Shown in pieces: positions 9,027 to 17,449 of a stretch of 64,000 nucleotides of DNA. The stretch is taken from assembly GCA_017795105.1 (NCBI GenBank), contig CP051247.1:3214001-3278000 (forward strand), written 5' to 3'. The notes beneath the pieces were generated by a model that was given only the letters and a program-made list of their open reading frames with translations, searched no databases and had not been told where the DNA came from. How positions within the stretch are numbered: the stretch's first letter is position 1; each line of letters starts with the position of its first letter. This DNA comes from Planctomycetaceae bacterium (GTDB lineage Bacteria; Planctomycetota; Planctomycetia; Planctomycetales; Planctomycetaceae). The position numbers and the translations under genes were made by a program.

Positions 9027-9395
9027 ATGAAGTACATGCTGCTTATTTACGGAGCCGAAGACGCCTGGACGGAAGACGAACGGGAAGCCTGCATGTCCGA
9101 GTCGCGGGATCTCTGTCATGAACTCGCCGAGCAGGGTCAGTTCCTCGCCGCCTCTCCGCTCCATCCGGTCTCGACGGCCACCAGTCTGCGGATTCGCGAA
9201 GGGAAGCGGCTGATTACCGATGGGCCGTTTGCCGAAACGACTGAACAACTCGGCGGCTACTATCTGATCGATGTCGAGAACCTCGACGAAGCAATCAAAG
9301 TCGCCGGTCGCATTCCAGCCGCCAGCAAAGGAACGGTCGAGATTCGTCCCGTGTTCGCGCTGTCGGATATGCCTTCTCAACAGTTCGCGAGGTAA
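9027..9395 (+). CDS. YciI/DGPF-domain protein 2
   Basis: 122 residues starting MKYMLLIYGAEDAW, with ITDGPFAETTEQLGGYYLID as the DGPF signature and a VEIRPVF strand near the C-terminus. AAAGGA lies about 8 bases upstream of the ATG. It is a diverged paralogue of the preceding protein; the first 20 residues fit the most common DGPF subtype linked to ECF42 sigma factors. The next gene starts 15 bases after its stop, so the two are surely cotranscribed. Confidence 0.92.
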   Translation: MKYMLLIYGAEDAWTEDEREACMSESRDLCHELAEQGQFLAASPLHPVSTATSLRIREGKRLITDGPFAETTEQLGGYYLIDVENLDEAIKVAGRIPAASKGTVEIRPVFALSDMPSQQFAR

Positions 9396-9409
9396 GGGAG
9401 CAACTCCAA

Positions 9410-9732
9410 TGTCCAACTTCGCCTGTTGTATTCGACCAGCCGGTCCGGTTCGGACGAAGCGGTCCTGGCGAAGGCTGGCCTCACTCGTACTTCCGACAAC
9501 CATGCTGCTGATCATGCCGAAATGTCCGGTGTGCTTCGCTGGCTGGTTCGCGGTGCTGGCGGGAATCGGAATCTCGTTCACGACGGCATGGTATCTCAGG
9601 ATGGGCATTGTCGTACTCTGCCTGCTCTGGATCGGACTCTTGCTGCTCTATCTGATTCGTCGTCTTCTTTTTCGTTCCACTCACGTAGACTTCCCTCGTT
9701 CAGCGGACCTTGTCGAATTGAAAGTGAATTGA
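9410..9732 (+). CDS. Small membrane protein with CPxC motif
   Basis: 107 residues. Two hydrophobic segments (about 26-55 and 64-86) follow a basic, Cys-containing N-terminus. The motif MPKCPVCFAGW in the first helix recalls thiol-containing MerC-like or DoxX-like membrane proteins, but I do not recognise a family. AAGGGAG sits 9 bases ahead of the ATG at 9410. It lies between YCII gene 2 and the DUF899 gene with gaps of 14 and 2 bases, so it belongs to the putative ECF42 operon. A redox or metal role is only a guess from the cysteine pair. Confidence 0.75.
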
Positions 9733-9734
9733 CC

Positions 9735-10463
9735 ATGTCGACCACCGCACATCCTGAAATCGTGTCGCACGAGCAGTGGCTTGAGCGGCGTAAACAACTG
9801 CTGTCCGAAGAGAAAGAACTGACGAAACATTACGATCGCGTCGCGGCTCTGCGTCGGCGTTTGCCGATGGTTCAAGTCGAGAAGGAGTACGTGTTTCAGG
9901 GAGCCGACGGACCAGTCCCTTTGATCGACCTGTTTGACGGGAATCGGCAGCTCATCGTTTATCATTTCATGTTCGATCCTGAGTGGGACAAAGGCTGCTC
10001 CGGCTGCACGATGTTTGTGAACGCTCTTGGCGACCTGTCGATGCTGGGTGAACGCGATACGTCCTTCGTTCTGATCTCGCGAGCTCCGTTCGAGAAGCTG
10101 GAAGGATATCGCAGAGAGCAGGGCTGGAATCGCAGGTGGGTTTCATCGTTCGGCACCGATTTCAACTACGACCTCCACGTCACGCAGGATCGCAAGGTCG
10201 TTCCGTTGGAGTACAACTACCGAACGGAAGCTGATCTGGAATCCCGAAAGGAAGCCGAGCCCTGGTTTCTCGAAGGGGAAACTCATGGACTGAGCGTCTT
10301 CTTCCAGCTCGACGGACAGGTCTATCACACCTACTCGACCTATGGTCGAGGGTGCGAGAGCCTGACCGATTCCTATCGGCTGCTTGATACAACCCCCTTC
10401 GGACGGCAGGAAGATTTCGAAGACTCACCCGCTGGCTGGCCGCAGCGGCCAACCTACGGTTGA
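9735..10463 (+). CDS. DUF899 thioredoxin-like protein
   Basis: 242 residues. The features of the DUF899 family are clear: HEQWLERRKQLLSEEKELT near the N-terminus, PMVQVEKEYVFQG, LIVYHFMFDPEWDKGCSGCTMFVN (thioredoxin-like fold with a GCSGC cysteine pair near residues 94-97), LISRAPFEKLEGYRREQGW and SVFFQLDGQVYHTYSTYGRG. The family is often annotated as a thioredoxin-like dithiol protein; chemistry unproven. It starts 2 bases after the preceding stop, inside the DGPF gene cluster, where DUF899 is a recurrent ECF42/DGPF neighbour. Confidence 0.92.
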   Translation: MSTTAHPEIVSHEQWLERRKQLLSEEKELTKHYDRVAALRRRLPMVQVEKEYVFQGADGPVPLIDLFDGNRQLIVYHFMFDPEWDKGCSGCTMFVNALGDLSMLGERDTSFVLISRAPFEKLEGYRREQGWNRRWVSSFGTDFNYDLHVTQDRKVVPLEYNYRTEADLESRKEAEPWFLEGETHGLSVFFQLDGQVYHTYSTYGRGCESLTDSYRLLDTTPFGRQEDFEDSPAGWPQRPTYG

Positions 10464-10565
10464 ACTTCGGCGTCGTTGCTCAACGCAGTGAATCAGCCCG
10501 CATTCGTCTACTAATTCATCACCATTGCACACCCCGTATCACGACACGACCCAAGGAATCCCGTC

Positions 10566-11447
10566 ATGAAAGTCATGGTTATTGTCAAAGCGTCGCCCGA
10601 ATCCGAAGCTGGCGAGATGCCGAGTGAGCAGCTGTTGACCGACATGGGCAACTTCAATGAAGAGCTCGTCAAAGCCGGCATCATGGAATTCGGCGAGGGA
10701 CTTCATCCAAGTTCGCGGGGCAAGCGGATCGAGTTCTCCGGCAAGAATCGGATTGTCATCGACGGCCCGTTTGCGGAGACAAAGGAGCTGATCGCCGGCT
10801 TCTGGATCTGGAATGTGAAGTCGATGGACGAAGCCGTGGAGTGGGCGAAAAAATGCCCGAACCCGCACGAATCGGGTGGCACGCTGGAGTTGCGAACCTT
10901 CTTTACCGCCGAAGATTTCGGAGAGGAGTTCACTCCGGAAGCTCGGGAACAGGAAGCATCGCTGCGAGCCCAGATGATGGGACTGGGAGAAGTGCGATTT
11001 GAACGCAGCGGGGATCTCAAGCTCGTTGGTCTGCAGAAGTCGTACACGGCTGAGACGCGCGATCAGATTCCCCAACTCTGGCAGCAGCTCGCTCCGTCGA
11101 TCGGCCAGATTCCCGGGCAGCGGGGCATGGTGGCGTATGGTGTCTGCCTCAACGCGACACCAGACTGCTCCTTCGACTATCTGGCTGGAGTCGGTGTCGA
11201 AGAAGACGCCAATGCTGCGGCAGAGATGACCTCGGTCGAGCTACCCGATCGGCGTTACGCCGTCTTCGAGCACACCGGGCATGTCTCGAAACTGCCCGGG
11301 GCGATCGACACGATCTGGAGGAAATGGGTTCCGGAATCCGGCCTCAACGTTAATGCCGACGCGCCCTGCTTCGAACGCTACACCGAAGACTACGACCCCG
11401 CAGCCGGACAGGGCGGAACGGAAATCTGGATTCCGCTCGCCGAGTAG
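10566..11447 (+). CDS. Fusion of a YciI/DGPF domain with a GyrI-like effector-binding domain
   Basis: 293 residues. Residues 1-120 form a YCII domain (MKVMVIVKASPESEAG start, VIDGPFAETKELIAGFWIW). Residues ~140-293 match GyrI-like/AraC effector-binding folds (LVGLQKSYTAET, IPQLWQQLAPSIGQIPG, YGVCLN, SFDYLAGVGVEE, PDRRYAVFEHTGHVSKLPGAIDTIWRKWVPESG, GGTEIWIPL). The second domain type binds hydrophobic small molecules or hydrolyses cyclopropanoid compounds. The gene follows DUF899 by 102 bases. The fusion suggests that the YCII partner acts on or senses a small ligand. Confidence 0.88.
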   Translation: MKVMVIVKASPESEAGEMPSEQLLTDMGNFNEELVKAGIMEFGEGLHPSSRGKRIEFSGKNRIVIDGPFAETKELIAGFWIWNVKSMDEAVEWAKKCPNPHESGGTLELRTFFTAEDFGEEFTPEAREQEASLRAQMMGLGEVRFERSGDLKLVGLQKSYTAETRDQIPQLWQQLAPSIGQIPGQRGMVAYGVCLNATPDCSFDYLAGVGVEEDANAAAEMTSVELPDRRYAVFEHTGHVSKLPGAIDTIWRKWVPESGLNVNADAPCFERYTEDYDPAAGQGGTEIWIPLAE

Positions 11448-11513
11448 GTTCCGCCGTCACTTCAATCCGACGCGTGAGTGAGGGCCAGCATGCAAAGGCC
11501 TTCGCTCATTCGA

Positions 11514-11545
11514 GCCTGCCCACGTGAGCGTGGGCATGGCACCCC
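11514..11545. repeat. Family C hairpin repeat (copy 1)
   Basis: GCCCACGTGAGCGTGGGC stem-loop followed by ATGGCACCCC. Near-identical units are at 12162-12193 and 30663-30694. Confidence 0.8.
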
Positions 11546-11591
11546 ACACTCGGCCTTACTTCAATTCACACCTTCGTTTCAGGAGTCGCTC

Positions 11592-11996
11592 ATGTCCCGC
11601 AAACTCTTCGTCAATCTGCCTGTCCGTGATCTGAAAACGTCGATGACGTTTTACGAATCGCTCGGCTTCACGTTCAATCCGCAGTTCACCGATGATTCCG
11701 CCGCCTGCATGGTGATCAGCGAAGAGAACTTCGCGATGCTGCTCACGCACGAGCGATTCAAGGACTTCACGCCGAAGTCCATCGCCGATGCCACGAAGAC
11801 GACCGAAGTGCTGGTGGCGCTCAGCTGCGAGAATCGCGAAGCCGTCGATGAGATGGTGAAGACCGCGATCAAGAACGGAGGCTCGGCTCTACGCGACGCC
11901 ACCGATTACGGCTTTATGTACGGCCACAGTTTCCAGGATCCCGACGGCCATATCTGGGAGCCATTCTGGATGGACCCCAATCATGTGCAGGGGTAG
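11592..11996 (+). CDS. VOC-superfamily (glyoxalase/bleomycin-resistance-like) protein
   Basis: 134 residues with one full VOC module pair: LFVNLPVRDLKTSMTFYESLGFTFNPQF at the N-terminus, MVISEENFAMLL, and a C-terminal YGFMYGHSFQDPDGHIWEPFWMDP metal-site region. The first metal-binding position of classical members is an asparagine here (FVNLPV), so metal use is uncertain. CAGGAG lies 7 bases before the ATG at 11592. It ends the DGPF gene cluster; VOC proteins of this short subtype commonly accompany YCII and DUF899 genes. Confidence 0.88.
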   Translation: MSRKLFVNLPVRDLKTSMTFYESLGFTFNPQFTDDSAACMVISEENFAMLLTHERFKDFTPKSIADATKTTEVLVALSCENREAVDEMVKTAIKNGGSALRDATDYGFMYGHSFQDPDGHIWEPFWMDPNHVQG

Positions 11997-12037
11997 TGGT
12001 CACTGGACCGCATGCACTTGCGAGCGGAATCAACAGT

Positions 12038-12152
12038 GGGTGGCCCGTCCGGCACGGGCGGGTGACGAAGTCACAAGAGGCCGCGCCATCCGCGAGGGCC
12101 TTACGATTCCAGTCCATTTGCTGGGATACGCCTGGCGGCTATCCCAGCTTAC
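12038..12152. repeat. Family D and E palindromic repeats between the VOC and DHS-like genes
   Basis: 12038-12094 is a GGGTGGCCCGTCC...CGGGCGGGTGACGAAGTCAC...CCATCCGCG unit, also seen twice at 63056-63209. 12116-12152 is a TTTGCTGGGATACG...TATCCCAGC hairpin, also present at 62972-63005. The two repeats are neighbours at both loci, so they may be parts of one composite element. Confidence 0.75.
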
Positions 12153-12161
12153 GAGCTCGAA

Positions 12162-12193
12162 AGCATGCCCACGCAAGCGTGGGCATGGCACCC
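12162..12193. repeat. Family C hairpin repeat (copy 2)
   Basis: ATGCCCACG-CAAG-CGTGGGCAT perfect 9-bp stem followed by GGCACCC. It lies 30 bases past the end of the DHS-like gene and could act as its transcript end. Confidence 0.8.
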
Positions 12194-12224
12194 GTCGTTG
12201 AGCAAGATGCCGCCGCGACACTCT

Positions 12225-13322
12225 TTATTTCTTATCAAAGGTCTCGAAGAGTCCCTTGGAAAGCAGTGGCAGGACGGCTGTGGCATCGCAGTAGACTTCG
12301 GCGAAGCGGCCCCCTTCCTGTGGCGGCACGAACTTGCCCCAGCTGACGCCTTCGGAGTACGTGCAGCCGGAGAGTCCACCCCAGTGCACCGGCTCCGGAC
12401 AGATGCGGACGCCGTACTTGAAGCGCGGAGCCGTCAGATCGGTACCGACACGGGCGTTGGTGATGTCGATGTACGGTCCGACCTGCTGAGCCCAGTTTCG
12501 TGGCACGCCGCCGCCGATCGTGAAGATGCCGACCGTTTCGCTCGCCTGAATGAAGCGGGCGTATTCCTGCAGATCATAGAACGGGTTGAACGGGGCAATC
12601 GCCTGAAGCACTTCTTCGGATTCGAGGGACGCCAGATCCTTCCCGGTTTTCGCGAGCGCGTTCTTCATCGCCCAGGTGGATACATCGAGACCGATCTCGC
12701 TGTCGGAGAACGCCGGGATGAAGACGGGAACGTTTCGCTGGTAAGCACTGCGAAGAATTCCCGGGCCTTCGTCGAGTCGATCGAGCTCCGCGCCCAGCGC
12801 CCGGCACAGGCGAGCCGATGACCAGACGCCGTCTTCAGGCTGGGAATCGTTGAGCACCTTCCGCACAACGACTTCGACGTTATTGAGGTTCGACTCCATT
12901 TCGAGCGTATCGTAAATGCGGTTGTAACCCTGCTCGAACAGCGTCTCATCCGACTTCGTCGGGTCGTAACGATAGTGGGTCAGGCCGATTGATTCGGTCA
13001 GTCCGTGAGCCATCAACGCTCCGGTGGCGACCACACAGTCGACAATGCCGCGATCGATCAGTTCGCAGAAGATCTGCCCCTGCTTGGCGACGGTCATGGC
13101 TCCGGAGAGCGTCATCACCACTTTGCAGCTCTTGTCGCGGGTCATCTCGCTGAGCACTTCAAAGGCTTCACCAAGCTGTCGCCCGCCGAAGGCCGTCTTC
13201 GACATGGCGTGCAGGAGTTCGGCAAACGAGTTGGCCTTCTGGACGTTGATGGGTTCGAGCGGTACGAGTCCGTCGCTGCGACCGTCGTGAAGATGACGAT
13301 GTCCGGGGCAATCGGAATTCAT
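12225..13322 (-). CDS. Deoxyhypusine-synthase-family protein
   Basis: 365 residues. Recognisable DHS features are the Rossmann-like VMTLSGAMTVAKQGQ, DCVVATGALMAHGLTESIG, the FIPAFSDSEIG stretch, FTIGGGVPRNWAQQ and, near the C-terminus, GCTYSEGVSWGKF, whose lysine corresponds to the catalytic Lys of eukaryotic DHS (SWGK). Bacteria lack eIF5A hypusination; bacterial family members have been linked to homospermidine or other polyamine aminobutyl transfer from spermidine with NAD. The ATG at 13322 follows GGACG. The SDR gene lies just upstream on the same strand (57-base gap). Confidence 0.88.
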   Translation of the reverse strand: MNSDCPGHRHLHDGRSDGLVPLEPINVQKANSFAELLHAMSKTAFGGRQLGEAFEVLSEMTRDKSCKVVMTLSGAMTVAKQGQIFCELIDRGIVDCVVATGALMAHGLTESIGLTHYRYDPTKSDETLFEQGYNRIYDTLEMESNLNNVEVVVRKVLNDSQPEDGVWSSARLCRALGAELDRLDEGPGILRSAYQRNVPVFIPAFSDSEIGLDVSTWAMKNALAKTGKDLASLESEEVLQAIAPFNPFYDLQEYARFIQASETVGIFTIGGGVPRNWAQQVGPYIDITNARVGTDLTAPRFKYGVRICPEPVHWGGLSGCTYSEGVSWGKFVPPQEGGRFAEVYCDATAVLPLLSKGLFETFDKK

Positions 13323-13379
13323 GAAAACGTCCTTCGATCGAAAAGGAAACCTGCCGGAAGCGGCCGACGACTCTCCGCG

Positions 13380-14261
13380 TCAGCGGGGAAGATCGGAAGG
13401 CTTCGCCAGCAGTTCTTCAGTTGTCACCGGGGCGGGTGGTCGAGCTGCGGCTTCGAGAGTAATCGGATGCAGCTTCCGCCGTTCGAGATGGTAGCCAAGG
13501 TCGACCAGTCCTGGCAGGAACCGCTGGAGATAATAACCGGCGTAAGCCGAGAGTGTAATCGGAACGAGCCGTCGGTTCTTCTGAATCGCCCGGATCGATT
13601 TGCGGGCCACCTTCTCCGGCGTGGTCGAGATCCACCGTGGCGGCGTTTTCTGCTCGCGGCCGTCTGGCAGCATCATCGATTCGAACATCTCGGTTCGCAC
13701 GAAACCGGGAGCCATGGCCGTTGCTCCCAGTCCGTACCGGGCATACTCGACTCGCAGCGCCATCGAAAATCCGAGCAGGCCGAACTTCGAGGCATGATAC
13801 ATCGTGCTTCGTTGCGTCGGGAACAGGCCGTACATGCTCGCCATGTTCAACACATGAGACCGACGGTTCTCCAGCAGCAGTGGAATGAACGTATGCGTTA
13901 ACCGGACGGGTGCCATGAAGTTCACGGCCAGCAGTTGTTCCCTCTGCTCGGCCGACATGTCTTCGGTCCGTCCGTAATAGGCGATCCCCGCGTTGTTGAT
14001 CAGAATCTCCGCTCCACCCAGATCCCGTTTCACGGTATCGACGATGATTTGCGGAGCGTCGGCGGCACACAGATCCTGTTGAATCGTCTGCACGAACACG
14101 CCCGACTTGCGACAGATCTCCGCAGTCTCTTCCAGCGGCTCGGTGCGAACATCGATCAGGCAAAGATGCACATGCTTCCTGGCCAGCTGCAGAGCCAACT
14201 GCTGCCCGATGCCGGAGGCGGCTCCAGTGATCACGGCTCGACTTCTCTCGATATTCCACAT
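13380..14261 (-). CDS. SDR-family NAD(P)-dependent oxidoreductase
   Basis: 293 residues of classical short-chain dehydrogenase: TGAASGIGQQLA cofactor loop at ~13-24, acidic D after LCLIDVR, NNAGIAYYG, catalytic NMASMYG Ser and YHASK Tyr/Lys, PGFVRTEM. The C-terminal extension (ISTTPEKVARKSIRAIQKNRR... YHLERRKL) is typical of SDRs acting on lipid-like or unknown substrates and may bind membranes. The ATG at 14261 is chosen over a far upstream in-frame ATG because the Rossmann motif must lie close to the N-terminus. It diverges from the Gfo/Idh/MocA gene. Confidence 0.9.
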   Translation of the reverse strand: MWNIERSRAVITGAASGIGQQLALQLARKHVHLCLIDVRTEPLEETAEICRKSGVFVQTIQQDLCAADAPQIIVDTVKRDLGGAEILINNAGIAYYGRTEDMSAEQREQLLAVNFMAPVRLTHTFIPLLLENRRSHVLNMASMYGLFPTQRSTMYHASKFGLLGFSMALRVEYARYGLGATAMAPGFVRTEMFESMMLPDGREQKTPPRWISTTPEKVARKSIRAIQKNRRLVPITLSAYAGYYLQRFLPGLVDLGYHLERRKLHPITLEAAARPPAPVTTEELLAKPSDLPR

Positions 14262-14570
14262 ACGAAAGCATTCGCGTTGAGCGGTCGGAAACGGGGCAGG
14301 GGAGAGTGAGTCAACCGGAGTGAACCTGGGTTTCCGGGGCGAGCTGACTCCGCTGATTCGACTCCAGTCGAGGGTGGGAAGGGGTGTGCCCACGACAGAC
14401 ACGGTACGCAAATCCAGCGATCATCGGCCGCAGAAAACCCGTTTGGCTTTGAATTTCGCCGGGAATGCAGGATACACTGTTCGAACCGGTATTGCATGTC
14501 ACATGCAGCGCACTCGGCATGCGATCCTCCCGTACCCCTCTTTATCCCGCCAGACGGAGACGAGCCGACT
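14262..14570. other. Divergent intergenic region
   Basis: 309 bases between two divergently read genes. It must hold promoters for both, but I see no convincing -35/-10 pair, operator or repeat. Confidence 0.5.
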
Positions 14571-15857
14571 ATGCCCACGAATCCCAATGATTCCCGCCGC
14601 AACTTCCTCAAGACCACGTCAGCAGGCACGCTCGCCAGTCTGATGGCAACCTCCGCACTTCAGTCCCGGGCTTACGCCGCTGAGGACAACGTGCTTAAAG
14701 TCGGTCTCGTCGGCTGCGGTGGACGCGGGACGGGAGCGGCTCGAGATACATTGTCGGCCGACCCCCACTGCCGCATTGTTGCTCTCGGCGATATCTTCCC
14801 CGAGCCAGCCGAGCGGGCTCTACGCCAGCTCAACGCCACCGAATACGCCGACCGGGTCGACGTCACGCCCGAACGTGTCTTCACCGGCTTCGATGCCTTC
14901 CAGAAGGTGATCGATTCCGATGTCGACATCGTCCTGCTGGCGACTCCTCCGGGATTCCGTCCGCAGCAGCTCGAAGCCGCCATCAAAGCCGGCAAGCACG
15001 TCTTCTGTGAAAAGCCGGTTGCCGTCGATCCCGTCGGAGCCCGCCGCGTTCAGGAAGCTGGCGAATCGGCTCGCGAACAGGGACTGACTCTCGTTTCCGG
15101 ACTCTGCTGGCGTTACGAAGACGGCATGAAAGAGGTCATCGGCCGCATTCACGACGGAGCCGTGGGCGATCTGCAGGCTCTGTACAGCACCCGTTACAAC
15201 GCCGGGGTCGACAAGCGACAGGCTCGCACGCCGGAAATGTCCGACATCGAATTCCAGATTCGTAACTGGTACTACTTCACCTGGCTGTCGGCCGACTTCT
15301 TCGCTGAACAGTTCGTGCACGAACTCGACAAGATGGCCTGGGTCATGCAGGATCAGTATCCCGAACGCGTGCTCGCTACCGGCGGCCGCGAAACCCGCAC
15401 CGGCGATGAAAACGGCAACGTGTTCGATCACATCTCCGCCTGCTTCTACTACCCGAACGGACTGCGGTATCAGGCCGCGTCCCGTCAGCAGGCCGGCTGC
15501 AGCAACGAGTTCCAGGACTTCGTTGTCGGAACCAAGGGGACGGCTGATCTGATGGCCTACAAAATTGAAGGCGAGAACCCGTGGCGGAAGCGGAAGAACG
15601 TCAACAACATGTATCACAACGAGCATGTCGCCATGTACGATTCGATCCGCAACCAGAAAGCGCTCAACAACACCGAATACATGGTGAAGAGCTCGCTGAT
15701 GGGGATCATGGCCCGTATGTCGGCTTACACCGGTAAGGAAGTGACCTGGGAACAGGCCTGGGACTCGAAACTCGATCTCAGCCCGACCGAGTACAGCTTC
15801 CAGGGCACCCCGCCGGCTGCCGATATCGCCGTGCCGGGCGTGACGCCGCTCGTCTAA
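14571..15857 (+). CDS. Tat-exported Gfo/Idh/MocA-family oxidoreductase
   Basis: 428 residues. A Tat signal is evident (SRRNFLKTTSAGTLASLMATSAL, ending ...AYAA near residue 37), followed by the Rossmann domain VGLVGCGGRGTGAARD, DIVLLATPP, KHVFCEKPVAVDP (the EKP catalytic lysine motif) and the C-terminal beta-sheet domain. The ATG at 14571 gives a normal Tat n-region. Periplasmic members with a Tat signal are highly multiplied in planctomycetes; one characterised relative class acts on sugar glycosides with tightly bound NAD(H). Substrate unknown. A strong terminator follows. Confidence 0.93.
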   Translation: MPTNPNDSRRNFLKTTSAGTLASLMATSALQSRAYAAEDNVLKVGLVGCGGRGTGAARDTLSADPHCRIVALGDIFPEPAERALRQLNATEYADRVDVTPERVFTGFDAFQKVIDSDVDIVLLATPPGFRPQQLEAAIKAGKHVFCEKPVAVDPVGARRVQEAGESAREQGLTLVSGLCWRYEDGMKEVIGRIHDGAVGDLQALYSTRYNAGVDKRQARTPEMSDIEFQIRNWYYFTWLSADFFAEQFVHELDKMAWVMQDQYPERVLATGGRETRTGDENGNVFDHISACFYYPNGLRYQAASRQQAGCSNEFQDFVVGTKGTADLMAYKIEGENPWRKRKNVNNMYHNEHVAMYDSIRNQKALNNTEYMVKSSLMGIMARMSAYTGKEVTWEQAWDSKLDLSPTEYSFQGTPPAADIAVPGVTPLV

Positions 15858-15883
15858 ATCCCGGAAACTGAAATGCACAATCG

Positions 15884-15923
15884 CATCCGGCTGGTTATCC
15901 TGACCAGTCGGATGTCTTTTTTT
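15884..15923 (+). terminator. Rho-independent terminator after the Gfo/Idh/MocA gene
   Basis: 12-base arms at 15884-15895 and 15903-15914 (one mismatch) around a 7-base loop, followed by TCTTTTTTT ending at 15923. Confidence 0.85.
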
Positions 15924-15949
15924 CTACGATGGAAACTGGAGTTGAGGCG

Positions 15950-16339
15950 ATGAAAGGTCCGGGACTGCGTTCGAAACTGGATGTCCGCCGTGTGTGGAAG
16001 TGCCCGCAAACCGGCAAGATTCTCCGCACACCCGGCAACATCACGCAGATGGTTTCCCCCTTCACCCGTGAGACCTGCTGGATGGAGTTTGTGGAAGAGC
16101 AGCGTCCCGCCCGTGAGCAGCGGACACTCGAGACCATTCTCGAACACATGCAGATCGATGCCTCAGCCGAGGAGGCCACTCCGGCCGAGCCCCGTCCGCC
16201 GAGAAAGAAAAAGGGCCGCGGCCGAAAACAGGCGGCTGCGGATCAAGCTCCCGAGACGTCCACCGAAGCTTCCAGTCCCGCCGAGCCCTCCGCCGAGGCT
16301 TCCAGCACGACTGAGCCTGAAGATACATCTTCCGAGTAA
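15950..16339 (+). CDS. Conserved hypothetical protein with basic/acidic low-complexity tail
   Basis: 129 residues. The N-terminal ~60 residues (LRSKLDVRRVWKCPQTGKILRTPGNIT) form a small folded segment seen in planctomycete proteins of unknown function; a single KCP cysteine and a second Cys in RETCWMEF are notable. The rest is a lysine-rich patch (RKKKGRGRKQ) followed by a Glu/Ser/Pro/Ala tail. GGAG lies 8 bases ahead of the ATG at 15950, which decides against the earlier ATG at 15929. No function can be given. Confidence 0.75.
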   Translation: MKGPGLRSKLDVRRVWKCPQTGKILRTPGNITQMVSPFTRETCWMEFVEEQRPAREQRTLETILEHMQIDASAEEATPAEPRPPRKKKGRGRKQAAADQAPETSTEASSPAEPSAEASSTTEPEDTSSE

Positions 16340-16436
16340 CGTCGCCCGGTTCATGTCCGATCACGGGTGCCACTGCTGGCCTGGCCAGCCGTGCGATCTC
16401 GACCGTCAACATTCATTTCGCTGACAGGGAATTCCC

Positions 16437-17435
16437 ATGCGTGCCGCTTTCTACGAACAGACCGGTGATCCTCAAGTCATTCAGTATGGCGACCGGCCCG
16501 ACCCCGAACCGCAGGCCAACGAAGTCGTCGTGAAGGTGGAAGCCGTCGCCGTCAATCCGATCGACACCTACATCCGCGCCGGGGCCATTGCGATGGACCT
16601 GCCCAAGCCCTACATCCCCGGCTGCGATCTCGCCGGGACAGTGGCCGCCGTCGGCTCCGGAGTCACCCGCTACCGCGAAGGGGATCGCGTCTGGGGCAGT
16701 AATCAGGGACTCTTCGGCAAGCAGGGCACCTTCGCCGAGCTGGCCGCCGTGCATGAAGACTGGCTCTACCCGATCCCCGACGGCGTCCCGACCGAACAGG
16801 CCGCCGCCGGTGCTCTGGTTGCCATTACGGCTGCACTCGGGTTGACTTATCACGCAGAATTGAAAGCTGGCGAAACGCTCTTCGTGAACGGCGGGAGCGG
16901 CGGCGTCGGCTCGATCGTCGTGCAGATGGCCAAGGCGATCGGCGCCACCGTCATCACCACCGCGGGCAGCGACGACAAGATCGAGTACTGCAAATCGATC
17001 GGAGCCGATCACGTCCTGAACTATCACGACAGCGACCTCGATGATCAGCTGCAGAAGCTCGCCGAGGAGCACGGTAAGCTCGACTTCTGGTGGGAAACAC
17101 TTCGCACCCCCGACATCGCCCGCACAATTCCCTTCATGGCGAAACGTGGCCGCGTCATCGTGATGGCGGGCCGCGAAGCCGAGCTGCAGTTCCCGCTCGG
17201 CCCCTTCTACGTGAACGACCTGAAACTCATCGGCTTCGCCATGTTCAACGCGACTCCGGACGAGCAGCAACAGGTCGCCACCCGTATCAACAAGTTCTAC
17301 GAACAGGGCCAGCTCCGCATCCCGATCGGCAAAGAGCTCCCCCTCAAAGACGCCGCCCTGGCCCATCAGCTCCAGGAAAACAAAACCTTGCAGGGCGAAG
17401 CCGACTTCCACGGCAAGATCATCCTGAAACCGTAG
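16437..17435 (+). CDS. Zinc-independent MDR-family quinone oxidoreductase (zeta-crystallin-like)
   Basis: 332 residues. GroES-like N-terminal domain (VAVNPIDTYIRAGAI, PYIPGCDLAGTVAAVGSGVTRYREGDRVWG) and Rossmann domain with the NADPH loop FVNGGSGGVGSIVVQMAKAIGATVITTAGS. The structural zinc cysteines of alcohol dehydrogenases are missing, as in quinone oxidoreductases. An NADPH:quinone reductase-like reaction is expected; the true substrate is unknown. The formyltransferase-like gene begins 15 bases after its stop. Confidence 0.92.
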   Translation: MRAAFYEQTGDPQVIQYGDRPDPEPQANEVVVKVEAVAVNPIDTYIRAGAIAMDLPKPYIPGCDLAGTVAAVGSGVTRYREGDRVWGSNQGLFGKQGTFAELAAVHEDWLYPIPDGVPTEQAAAGALVAITAALGLTYHAELKAGETLFVNGGSGGVGSIVVQMAKAIGATVITTAGSDDKIEYCKSIGADHVLNYHDSDLDDQLQKLAEEHGKLDFWWETLRTPDIARTIPFMAKRGRVIVMAGREAELQFPLGPFYVNDLKLIGFAMFNATPDEQQQVATRINKFYEQGQLRIPIGKELPLKDAALAHQLQENKTLQGEADFHGKIILKP

Positions 17436-17449
17436 AGAGAAACCGGACG

